A stretch of DNA of 64,000 nt, taken from Tupaia tana (Eukaryota; Chordata; Mammalia; Scandentia; Tupaiidae). Each line of letters begins with the position of its first letter. Position 1 is the first letter of the stretch. The notes beneath the pieces are model-generated. The model searched no databases. It had not been told where the DNA came from and saw only the letters and a program-made list of their open reading frames with translations. Both the position numbers and the translations under genes were made by a program. The stretch lies in NCBI GenBank assembly GCA_026018925.1, contig JAKSZU010000018.1, forward strand, positions 30,380,452 through 30,444,451, written 5' to 3'. Below, in pieces: positions 54,196-64,000 of the stretch.

Positions 54196-54299
54196 AGTAA
54201 GTGGCTCTTCAGCCTCCGCTGGCGTAAACCCTTGGTCAGGAACCAGGGGCGGAGTACTGTTGTCATGTCGGGCCTATCTTTTCTCATTTTTCCTTTATC

Positions 54300-54537
54300 T
54301 TTCTTTTTTTAAATTTTTGCCGCAGGGTGTGTGTGCTTGCCAGAGACAGAGGGAAAGCAAAAAAGCGCCCTCCATGGGGCATGGTCACGCCACAGTCCCT
54401 TCTCTTCCAACTCTCCCTCCCTGTGTAATTGTGGGCACACACACATGTACCTGCCATGATTTTCAAGCTGACTTGGATGACACACTCCGCCATGTGGAAT
54501 CCAGCCACCTCAACCACCCTGCCACTGGCTGGACCCC
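54300..54537 (-). repeat. SINE family C
   Basis: AAATTTTTGCCGCAGGGTGT, CCCTCCATGGGGCATGGTCA and CCACTGGCTGGACCC. Confidence 0.88.
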
Positions 54538-54586
54538 CACACCTTTAATTTTAACAGATGTCTGCATTTAAAAACCATTATTCACC

Positions 54587-54593
54587 AAAAAAA

Positions 54594-54626
<33 letters not shown>

Positions 54627-54660
54627 ATAGATTTCAAATTTTTCTTGAAAAAAAACAAAC
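54587..54660. repeat. A-rich simple repeat
   Basis: A25 followed by GAAAGAAAAGAAAAATAG and AAAAAAAACAAACAAG. No attached SINE body. Confidence 0.85.
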
Positions 54661-55289
54661 AAGAAGATCTGACCATGCTGGGCCCACTGGTACCTTCAGT
54701 GGGCTGGTGCTGTCAGCGGTCGCCTGGGACCATGGTCTGCCATGCTTGCCCCACAGTGCCAGCCTGTTCCGGCCAGTGTGTTCATTCCTTTAACAACTCC
54801 GGAGGGGGGGGGGGGCACTGGTGCACCCATTTGACAGGCTGCGGCTGGAGAAACTCAAGCCGAGGGAGACACACACTAGCTCCTAAGTCCTCTTGACCTG
54901 TCAGCCTTCCAGCCCAGCCTGTGACACACTTCGGTGTCACACACCCATGGCCAATGGCTGCTGAAATGTGTGTACCTGTGGCTGGGTGGAGGTTGAGTCA
55001 GATCCTCAGTTCAGGGCCAGCGGTGTTGCTCCAGACCGGTTTTGTGTCCTACCTGGACCTGGTGATTAGGTCGGGAGTGAGAGGGTGGGGTGGGCGGAGG
55101 AGAGAGAGCGCTTGCTGGGTCTCCTCCTTGGTGTTGAGAGAGCCGTTCATCTGTTCAGGGTTAGCTGTCTTTGTCATGGGCTGGTACTGAGTGACAGCCC
55201 GTGAAGGTTCCTGGAGAGTGGAGAGACTTAATCATCCTGTAGGAGTTCCAGAGCTTCCCCGTCTCTCACATGACTCTTGTTTTTCGTAG
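54661..55289. other. AMFR intron 13, distal unique sequence
   Basis: GC-richer unique sequence with a G13 run at about 54802-54815. The acceptor before exon 14 is GACTCTTGTTTTTCGTAG. Confidence 0.6.
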
Positions 55290-55437
55290 ACGTTTCTTGA
55301 ACAAAAGTTCTGAAGATGACACGGCCTCAGAGAGCTTCTGCGCCTCAGAAGGCACGTCCTCTGACCCTGTGACCCTGCGTCGAAGGATGCTGGCCGCCGC
55401 CGCCGAACGGAGACTTCAGAAGCAGCAGACCTCCTAG
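55290..55437 (+). CDS. AMFR: AMFR coding exon 14, residues 595-643 and stop (VIM)
   Basis: The first base completes Lys595. It then encodes RFLNKSSEDDTASESFCASE, GTSSDPVTLRRRMLAAAAER and RLQKQQTS, ending at TAG 55435-55437. The arginine/alanine-rich C-terminal helix (about 622-640) is the VCP/p97-interacting motif, which couples ubiquitination to extraction from the ER membrane. SFCASEGTSS differs slightly from the human reading that I recall. Confidence 0.97.
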
Positions 55438-56308
55438 CGCTTCCTCCTCGTCCCTCGGCCGCCTCTCCTCAGCCCTGTGCCTGCCAGGAAGAGGCCTGTC
55501 CCGTTCTGCCTGCCGTGTGAAGAAGCGGGCTTGACTGCATTGCCGCTGTATAAAGCATGTGGTCTTAATAGTGTTTGGACAGCTGAAAAATTTAATCCTT
55601 CTTTGTAATACTTTCTATGTGACATTTCTCTTCCCCTTAGAAACACTGCACATTTTAACTCTAGGCATGATCTCTTCTGGCGTGGACTGGACTTCCTGGG
55701 GGTGGGCACGGCCAAGAGGAAGCGGGCCCCCTTGCCTGCAGCAGGCCGCTGACAATGCCGCCTTATGCATGAGTCACCACAGATGCTGGTGTCCTTAGCT
55801 CCTTAGCTGGCAGGAAGAGTGCGCATTGGGGGAGACGCGTAACGAGCAGTGAGGAGACACGCAGAGGGAGCCCGCGCCACATGGGGACAGCTGTAAGACC
55901 TTAGCGAGCCTGTGCCCTCAGTGCTCCGGAGGCCAGCCCCACAGGCTCCAGGGCCACCAGGCTGCAGACACTTTGGAAGAACTCCTGGTGAAGTACTTGG
56001 AGCAGAGGAGGGCGAGCCCAGGGCTGCAGTGTGAGGAGGAGACCCCTTTATGTCCCATGCCATCCGGGACTGACTTTCGGAGCGTCCAGTCCTCGGCTGG
56101 TGGGATTTCCGTTAACTCTGGTGCTCCTGCATCTCACGAGGCCCCGGTGTCTCTTTCCTCTCTGTGTTCCCTTGCCACCCCTGGACGTGGGAAAGGTTTA
56201 AGCCGCAAGCTTTGGTTTTTGGTTTAAGTCCCTGGCCAAGTTAATTAGGCAATGCCAAAGCCTGTGTGTTTGGTCCTTGGCGAAGGCGTGGCCCTTGTAA
56301 GATGGGAG

Positions 56309-56314
56309 AATAAA
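56309..56314 (+). terminator. AMFR: AMFR proximal poly(A) signal
   Basis: AATAAA in GGAGAATAAATTTTAG. Downstream U-rich text (TTTTGTATCTTTCTTCCC) could support a shorter 3'UTR. Confidence 0.5.
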
Positions 56315-56848
56315 TTTTAGAGGGCTTTACTGAAGAAACTTTTGTATCTTTCTTCCCTGGAGCCCTTCATTTTCATAACTTTGTTCCTGTTGGTTTAATT
56401 AAACATAGAAAGGTAAGAGGTTGAATCCATATGCTTTGGAACAGACCCAGGTCCTGAATCTTTTCAGATTGTTCACATATTTAACTCTGAGGATTTGAAA
56501 CATGCAATCATAGGTCCGTAGTTCAGTTTTGCGCCCCACTGGATTAAGGTTTTTTATTAATGTTTGAAAGCATACTTTTATGGTAGTCCTTTTGAGAAGA
56601 ATCCAGTATTATCTAAAATTATTGGCAAAGTTAAATGTATTTTACATAACTGGAAGTTTTTAGAATGTTGAAAGGTAATTGAAAAAAGGGTGATAGGTAC
56701 ATATTTAGGCAGAGATAATTTATTTCAATCTTTCAAAAGCCTTACCTTGAAATGCTGTTAGTAAATTTCTGTGATTTTTAAAAAAAAATTTTTTGTTTTG
56801 TTTTGCTGAAAGCATAGCTATTTGTTTTTATTGTAAAACAATAATAAT

Positions 56849-56854
56849 AATAAA
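56849..56854 (+). terminator. AMFR: AMFR distal poly(A) signal
   Basis: AATAAA at the end of an (AAT)n run, followed about 20 bp later by the GU-rich element GTGCGTTGTGTGTGGCTGG. The best candidate for the main 3' end. Confidence 0.8.
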
Positions 56855-56875
56855 CAGCAGACTCTTCTAGTGCGT

Positions 56876-57636
56876 TGTGTGTGGCTGGAGGCTAAGGCCG
56901 CGTTCTTCAGAGGTGCCAGCATCGAATCCCATTTGGATTTTGTGTGTACTGTTTTGGTCAGAAAATTGAAAATGTTTTCATTCTTTTGAATTGGGGAATT
57001 TTATTTTTTGGGGAAAAGGCAGGACTGAATTTTCTTTCCCTTATATTTCATTTTTTTCAAGGTAAGTAAAGAGAAGGTATTTTATTTTCCTTGAATTATA
57101 TTATACTGTGCATGTTGCACACATTAAAAGCGACAGTGATTCCACATACTCTTACGTTTCAGATGTACAAAAGGAAAAAATAGTTGAGAGTCGATGTCAG
57201 AGGGTCTGGAGACACTGGAATACAGCATTAAGGCCGTGACTGAGGGAGGACGCGGTCCTTAAGTAGTGCCACGTGGCCCAAGAAGAGCAGTCCTAGGTTC
57301 ACCCTGAGGTTTTGCACCCACTCAGTTGTGGATCCTGGTACTACAAAAGTCTCCCAGCTTTTATCACTTCCTGAGGACCTGAGGACATGGAGACTGGTGC
57401 CGAGGGCAGCTGGTGGGCTCCCTTCCCCATGCCTCCTCTCACTGTCGTGGTAGGCTGCAGGGTCACACAGCTCAGGGTTAGGCTCAGTCCCTGGAGCAGC
57501 AGAACTGCTGGTCAGCCGCCGGCTCGAGTCTGTAAGTGGAGCCCAGGGAGTGGATGCGCGCTCTGGCTGGTGGTGACTGAGTTGCCCTTGCCCTCTCTGG
57601 GCTCCTTTGGCACTAGTCTGTGCTACTCCCTCCATT
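56876..57636. other. Intergenic, AMFR side
   Basis: No gene or mobile element is recognised. Opposed open frames of 110-135 codons near 57228-57725 lack any family feature. Confidence 0.6.
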
Positions 57637-57892
57637 TTCTTTTTTCTTTCTTCTTCTTTTTTTCTTTCTTTTTTTTTTTAGGTTTTTACCATAGGATGTG
57701 TGCACTTGCCAGAGAGACACAGTAAGAGGGAACGTGAGATATCACCCCCAGGGGGGCTGACTATGCCACAGTCTCTTCTCCTTTCTCCTATTTGGATTTG
57801 GGGCATGCACACACACACACACACACACACACATCTGGTGTGATTTTTCAGCTCTAGGTCCAGGACTCGAACTGGATGATTGGCCCTGTGGC
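57637..57892 (-). repeat. SINE family A, head missing
   Basis: Pyrimidine tail, TAGGTTTTTACCATAGGATG, ATCACCCCCAGGGGGGCTGA, a (CA)n insertion at about 57807-57832, then it stops near GATTGGCCCTGTGG without the head end. Confidence 0.87.
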
Positions 57893-58294
57893 TGTTTCAC
57901 TTGTGTTGATGTGAATCCTAGGTGCTCAGGTGGCTCTCGGGCCTGGTTTCTCTCTTGAGCTGTGTAGACGATATGCTCTTTTATCCGGAGACAGCTGACT
58001 GGATCCTCTGTGGTGTGACTCCCTATCACAGGAAAGGAGGAACCTGAAACTCTGCTAAAGCAGATCCCATAATTTAAAGGGAGCCACTGCCTTGCCAAGG
58101 AGCTTGTCAAGGAAGAACCCTGCTACCTGCCTGCCCTCAAGGGCCCCCCATGATCTGGAGCTTCTGGCTCTCAGCATTTCTGCCTTCTGTGAGGCTAGAA
58201 GTGGTTCTGTTGCCACACTCCTTCTCATTTAATTGGTCTCCCTGCATTCTTGCTGGAAAATGCTTCCTGACCTCCCTTTTGAGAAAGATAAGGC

Positions 58295-58510
58295 AGGGGC
58301 CAGCTGATGGCGTGGTGGTTACGGTGGCTGGATCCTACATGGCCAACTGCATAGTTCAACTGGGTGGCCTGAAAGACAGATGGTGCTTGTGCATGTGTGC
58401 CCAAAATAGGAGAAGGAATGGTGTGGCCATCACCCCTGAGGGTGATTTCTCTCTTTCTCTTTCCCTGGTGAGTACACACATCCGATAGAAAAAACAAACA
58501 AACAAACACA
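58295..58510 (+). repeat. SINE family A/C, diverged
   Basis: GGGGCCAGCTGATGGCGTGG, a damaged B box, ATCACCCCTGAGGGTGATTT and tail with (AAAC)n. Confidence 0.88.
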
Positions 58511-58540
58511 AAGCAAAGGGAACTTCTGCTGGTTAGTTTT

Positions 58541-58814
58541 TCTTTTTTTTCTTTTCTTTTTTTTTTTTAAAGAGAAATTTTTGCTATAGGGCGCATGCGC
58601 TCACCAGAAAGACAGAGACAGAGAGGCAGAAAGCGAGAAATCACCCCCCAGGGGAGATGGCCACGCCGCAATCCCTTTTCCATTCTCCTCTTGGGATCTT
58701 GGGCATGCATGCACATGCGCTGGCGTGAGTTTAAGCCACCAGGTCTGGGACTCGAACAGAGGTTGACTACATGGGAGTCCCGCGACATAGCCATTACGCT
58801 AACTGCTGGTTCTC
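58541..58814 (-). repeat. SINE family A, young
   Basis: AGAGAAATTTTTGCTATAGG to CTAACTGCTGGTTCTC. A perfect 15-bp duplication, CTGCTGGTTAGTTTT, lies at 58526 and 58815. Confidence 0.96.
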
Positions 58815-58829
58815 CTGCTGGTTAGTTTT

Positions 58830-60094
58830 GTCTATAAGACTCATGGGGAAGTTGGGAAAAAACTCTTATTAGAATATGGCTCATTATTGAAGAAATTCAG
58901 ATACAACCATATGTAGAAAATGTTTCTTTCAGCCTCCCATCTGAATCGTGGTTTGTTCCCTGAGCCTAGTGCTACGAAGTCAAGTTGTGCCCTCGATTGC
59001 AAGCCTTTCCTTCAAAAGGTTGTATGTCCCCCTCTACAGATAACTAGTCAGGGTGAGGGGAGCTGGTGGGGAAAGCACTGAATGAGAGGCCTGGCCTGGG
59101 AGAGGATTAAGGGGTATCCAGATTGACTATTTATAACAGCAGGGAACACGCCTGTTGGTGTTCCACAGTCTGTGAAACTGTCAATACCTCTACCTCCACT
59201 AGGTTCAAAAGACCACTGGAACTTGCCAGGGAGGAGCTTTCCTGGGCAGCGAGTCCCCATTTGTTAGGGCGTGGAGAGGATTCCAGTGCAGTGATGTCTC
59301 AGGCTCGCTCCTGCCTCCCCCAGGACGGCACGAGGCTGCCCTCAACTGCACGGCTGAGAAGCGGCGTGTGGACCTGATGCGGGAATTTCCGTGGGCTGCT
59401 GTTCCCCCGGGGCTCAGTCTCAGCCAGTTAGTATAGTAAAAATGTGGCAGTCTGGGGAGAGGCAGCGGGGCCTACAGCCTGAAGGAGACAGGAGTCAGAC
59501 TGTGCCAGGCTGTGCTGCCCTGTTCCTCTGGGTGCGTAGCCTGCCAGGGGCTTCCTGGCATCCAGGTGCAGTGGGAGAGGTGAGGGAGGCCGAGGGAAAT
59601 GTCCTGGCCAGTCTGGTCCTGCGTTTGTCCTTGGCACAGGGTAGACACGGGTGCAGAGGGCCAAAGCAATTTAGCCTCACTCTTAGGACCACCGTTCTCT
59701 CTGGTGGGACCATTGGTCACAGAATAAATGGGATCCGGTGTTAGCAAATTTGGGAGTACCTGCCCTCCATTTCTCCTCTTTCTAATCCTCAGTTCCACTC
59801 CACCCTCGGAAAGCAGCAAAACCAGCCCAGAGGAGGAGGAACTAAGAACCAGCAGAAGGCGCTTTCCCCGTCCTCCTTCCTGAGACTACTGGGCACCTGT
59901 TCTGCCAACTGCACGCTGAGCTGGATCCTGAGGACAGCACCAAGGGGGACGTGGAGATGGCCCTGCAGGGGATTCCTTGCACACCAGCCTCTGAGGGTGT
60001 GTGACCGAGTCAAGTCCCTCCTTCCCTTTCCTGTCAGGATAAAGCCCACCCCAAAGACCCGAAGTCTGGAAGGCAGAGGGTGAGAGACTCAGGA
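58830..60094. other. Intergenic, GNAO1 side
   Basis: About 1.26 kb of unique, fairly GC-rich sequence between the convergent 3' ends. No repeat or gene is recognised. Confidence 0.6.
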
Positions 60095-60112
60095 ATACAG
60101 ACAAACATTCTC

Positions 60113-60118
60113 TTTATT
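60113..60118 (-). terminator. GNAO1: GNAO1 distal poly(A) signal
   Basis: TTTATT on the + strand gives AATAAA on the - strand (TCAATAAAGAGAATG), followed by the GU-rich GTTTGTCTGTATTCC. Confidence 0.72.
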
Positions 60119-60317
60119 GAGCTACACATGAATTTTTCCATTAGTCAGAGAAGTAGACTGGCAGTGTGTAAGATATCACAGAAACCTCACCGATTGGGAA
60201 TAGAAAGGCTTAGAAAGACCCGTGGGCTTTTTTTTTTTTTCTTTTTTCCTTTTTTTTTTTTCAAGTTTTTTTTCTGTATTTTAAATTTTTTTATGTGTTT
60301 TGTCTTTTTGCCTCCTC

Positions 60318-60323
60318 TTTATT
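60318..60323 (-). terminator. GNAO1: GNAO1 alternative poly(A) signal
   Basis: AATAAA on the - strand (TTTCAAATAAAGAGG). The downstream region is A-rich rather than GU-rich, so it is a weaker candidate. Confidence 0.35.
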
Positions 60324-62403
60324 TGAAATGGCTGTGAACTGGTCTTCTTCAGCAAATATTAAGTCTTAAAAGTGAAACCGTGAAGAGGTTCGGGGTTTGG
60401 ATACTAGTCAAAATAGAAATGACAGGACTGATCATGAAAACTGTGGCTTTAATGTAAACACTACATTCCATCTTTTTTAAATTTTTTTTGTGTTTTTTTT
60501 TTCCATCTGTGGTATTTAAAAATTTTTTTTTGTTGTTCTTTTTATCTGCAGCACAAACATCCCCACATGAGAAAGAGCGAACACAGGTCACTGAAACAAA
60601 GAGGGAGCATACACACGAGAGGAGCATCCACCGGAAAGACCGAGAGTCTAAAATGTCAAAGGAAAAAAACCACAACCCCATTTCCCAAAGACTATGAGAG
60701 CTGATCTGGTATGTAAGACGTAGGACGTGTCGGGACAGAAAGAAAAACCAAAACTAAAATAAAAAAAAAAAAAAAAAAAAAAAAAACCGAACAAAGGAGA
60801 TTTGTAGAAAGGGGGCTAGGGGGGCTGTTTTCTAGAGGGCGCTATTTCTAGATACGGTAGGGATCTCTTTTGGCAGCTACTGGCCAGTGAGAGCTGTGCT
60901 TTTTCTATACAAACCTGGAGTGAGTGAGTGGCCAGCGTGGCTTAGGGCTAGGGAGACCAGAGCTGCTGTTACTCGGCGGTGTCCGCGGTGCCTGTGTGGC
61001 TGACAGGCAGTGGGTTTGCAGCGGCCCATGGCCTCCTGGGAAGCCCGGCCAGAGCACACTCTTGCTAACCAGCACACAGCCCAGCACGGGAGCCCGGGCA
61101 GTGAACCCAGCACGTCCACAGGTGCACTGGGGCTGCACTGCAGGGTGGGCTGGGGAGGGCGTGGGTGCAGGTGTATATGTTTCTTGATTTCAAAACAAAA
61201 AGAAAGAAAGAAATATGGATGAAATGGTGAGTTTTCCTTTTTCTTCATTTTTTTTTAAAGCTACAAAGCACATGAGAAATGTTCTTTTTTTTTTTTTTTC
61301 CTTTCAAATTCTAAATGTAAAGACTCAACTAAAACCAGATTCTACAGCATTCTACAGAAATACACAGCCATCAGTCACTCTGGGGTCGTAGGTTAGACAG
61401 GGGCTTGATACAGAAAGGCTGTGTGTCTTACAAAGGCCAAAAGGTCATGCTACCAGGAGATCAACGTCAACAGCAAAGAGTCCGTGAAGCAGTCTGTAGA
61501 GAGAGAGATAAGGGGTCCAGTCTGACCATTTTCCTTGATTTTAAAAACCAACCAACCAACCAACCAAAACCCTACAACATTTTCACTAACGTGAGGTGTG
61601 CCATGATGGGTCAGCAAACCCAGGCGAGGCCCAGCCTGGGTGCCCTGGGAAGCCTCACCCACAGGACCCTGGTCAGGTCCACAAGTCTGGCCCTCCCCAT
61701 GGCTGTACCCGTGCCCTTCTCTCCCTTCTCCCCATCTGCCCTCTTGGAGGGGACTGGCACCAGCTCTGAGGTGAGTTATGCCATGGCTTGCACGGCCCTT
61801 CCCTCAGCTGCTTGTAGAAAGCAGACCGAGCCTCCCTGTGCTTCTTGCCTGGGTGACATGGACAGAGAAAACTCAGGAGACTGGGTTAGCCAGAGCAATG
61901 ATTCTTCTAAATCCTTGAAATTAACAGCCACCGCTACCACCACCACTTACATTTTTCTGCTGTATGGGGTTAGGGCAGGGAGATATTTAGGGCATTGACC
62001 ATTTCTTGAAAATGTTTTGGAATTTCCTCAAGAGCAGGACAGACAGCCTCGGTGGGAGGAGGGCAGACAAGCAGGCTGCACCAGGCCAGACCTCTCTGCC
62101 CAGCCCCTGCTCACAGAAATGGGTCTTCTGGAGTAAAACCTGGGGCTGTCCTGAAAGGATAGACTCCCAAACCAGGCTCCCGTCATGATGTGTGTGTGAG
62201 TGTTGGTGTGAGTGTGTGCACACACACGTGTGTATGCTCACATGTTGGCCCAGGAAAACCTTGATGAGTTATGGGATAGTGGTCAGTTCTGTCCACATTT
62301 CTTTCTAGTACAAACTAAAAAGATTTCTTAAATATATATTTTTATATATATATAAGGTTTCATTATGCCTTTTTAAAGTTTATTTACCATCCTGCATCTG
62401 TTT

Positions 62404-62431
62404 TGTGTGTGTGTGTGTGTGTGTGTGTGTA
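62404..62431. repeat. (GT)n microsatellite
   Basis: About 14 GT units within the GNAO1 3'UTR, 60 bp past the stop codon. Confidence 0.93.
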
Positions 62432-62492
62432 CGCAAGCTTTTCTGTGAGTGCTGGAATCATTACCAAATAGGTTGCTATACAGGACAAGAGG

Positions 62493-63053
<561 letters not shown>

Positions 63054-63177
63054 GTGTGGCAGCACCTTAAGTTAGGAACTACAGAAGGCTTAGCACCTGC
63101 CTGATTTTTACCCTGTTTTCACTATGGATCTACCCAGAAGCCCGGGGAGGACATAACCCAGAGAACCCCTTTTGTTT

Positions 63178-63445
63178 TCTTTTTTTCTTTTTTAGTCATA
63201 GGGCACATGTGCTTACCAGAAAGAGACAGAGAGAGGGAAGGTGAGAATCACACACCCCCCCCCCCCCCCCCGAGGTAAGGCCATATCAGAATCCCTTCTT
63301 CATGTTCCTTTCGGGATTTTGGGCACGCACACATGCACACACATGTACCCGGCATGATTTTCAAGCTGCCGGGCCTGGGACTTGAACCATGGTTAACCAT
63401 GTGGGAATCCAGCGTCTTAACCACCATGCCACCTGCCGACCATTC
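63178..63445 (-). repeat. SINE family A with C17 run
   Basis: AGTCATAGGGCACATGTGCT, a C homopolymer at about 63255-63271 where the family has its CCCCCC/GGGGGG palindrome, then CACCTGCCGACC. Confidence 0.9.
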
Positions 63446-64000
63446 TTTTCTTCCTAGATGAGCTAACCAAGGCACTTTCCCATGGTCTAAACTAACCCTG
63501 CTGATTCTAATAATCCCAGAACATAGAGACTGAGGAGGAGCTGCCCAGCACCTTCCTCGGGGGCTTCCTCTAGTGAGAGATCCCTTGGTGGCACTGGACA
63601 CATCTCTAAGCAGGCTCAGTTCTTGGTGAGTGACCAGGACGTGAGGACACTGATATCTCCGAGGTAGGAAGTTTTAAGGGGATATCATGTATGATACTGT
63701 CTAAGCCCCCCAACTCCCCACTCTCCACCAACTGGGTGTCCTATCGATCCTGCTGGGTGGGGAGAAGGGGCCACATCTCCCCTTTTCTGAAGATGACAGT
63801 CCTCTAGCAAGCTGTGAGCCCAGCGCCTGTGGCTCTGCCCTGTGGACAGGTTTCACTGAAGTCCCAGAAAATATGGACCAACCCAGAAGTGCAGAAAAGC
63901 TAAACACGGGAGGATGCCCCATCTCCTTTGGTGCTGCTAGGATCTGGCCTGGCACAGAAATCACATAATGTTACTTTGTGGTGCAGGTTGATCCTCCCCG

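Larger units (their letters stand above)
55438..56875 (+). other. AMFR: AMFR 3'UTR
   Basis: About 1.4 kb of sequence free of SINEs, running from the stop codon to the predicted cleavage site. The first 800 bp are GC-rich; the rest is AT-rich. The end is inferred from the distal poly(A) signal. Confidence 0.8.
60095..62492 (-). other. GNAO1: GNAO1 3'UTR (Galpha-o1 transcript)
   Basis: About 2.4 kb following the stop codon on the - strand. It has no SINE, LINE or MITE that I can see, although flanking DNA has one every few hundred bases. It contains homopolymer tracts (A/T runs near 60230-60260, 60480-60535, 60760-60786 and 61285) and a (GT)n at 62404-62431. The far end is inferred from the poly(A) signal. 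Confidence 0.72.

Overview
This window is a stretch of a placental-mammal nuclear genome. It holds one complete protein-coding gene, AMFR (gp78, an ER-membrane RING E3 ubiquitin ligase), on the + strand, and the 3' end of a second gene, GNAO1 (Galpha-o), on the - strand. All 14 AMFR coding exons can be read between 1433 and 55437. Every intron is GT-AG and the phases join without a gap. The exons sum to 1,932 nt, giving 643 codons plus a stop, the same length as human AMFR as I recall it. The GNAO1 part is its last coding exon (62493-62680, -), which encodes the Galpha-o1 C-terminus ending in NNLRGCGLY, with a long repeat-poor 3'UTR. The two genes converge tail to tail, with about 3.2 kb between the predicted poly(A) sites (about 56,875 and about 60,095). 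This agrees with the order known in human 16q.

Layout: 1-940 is upstream flank (SINE pieces and an antisense L1 tail). 940-2130 is a CpG-island promoter containing coding exon 1. 1.7-53.7 kb is AMFR introns 1-12 with short exons, very densely loaded with SINEs. 53.7-55.4 kb is exons 13-14. 55.4-56.9 kb is the AMFR 3'UTR. 56.9-60.1 kb is intergenic. 60.1-62.5 kb is the GNAO1 3'UTR, then the last exon, then GNAO1 intron 7 to the window end.

Repeats: I count about 83 SINE copies or fragments from a tRNA-headed superfamily, roughly 30% of the window. Three length classes can be separated by eye. Family A (about 255-285 bp) has a tRNA-like head with perfect pol III boxes (A box TAGCGTAATGG, B box GGTTCGAGTCC), a GC-rich body with GGAGGAGAAGGGATTG, a CCCCCCTGGGGGG palindrome and a tail beginning CTATAGCAAAAACCTCTCC. 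Family B (about 120-190 bp) has a similar head, a short CT-rich body and a tail like CTGGTCAAATTAAAATAAAT. Family C (about 230-280 bp) is more diverged, with a head like GGGCTGGCCC/GGGGCCGG. Several A copies have perfect 14-18 bp target-site duplications and look young. Five copies of a 70-86 bp palindromic MITE (TIR like TTGGGTTGTTGGAAAAGTCATG) and two of a second mariner-like MITE are present, with antisense L1 3' ends, L2, MIR, one MaLR-like LTR and one internally deleted 7SL-derived monomer.

Organism: a eutherian. The 7SL-derived monomer hints at Euarchontoglires. The tRNA-headed SINEs are not those I know from primates, rodents, lagomorphs, carnivores, perissodactyls, ruminants or microbats. 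A colugo or another lineage with its own tRNA SINE is possible, but I cannot confirm the species.

No previously undescribed multi-gene system is visible. The most striking local event is a young SINE inserted just inside the exon 13 donor of AMFR. Its target-site duplication copied the splice donor, leaving a second donor 294 nt downstream and a ready-made cryptic-exon geometry.
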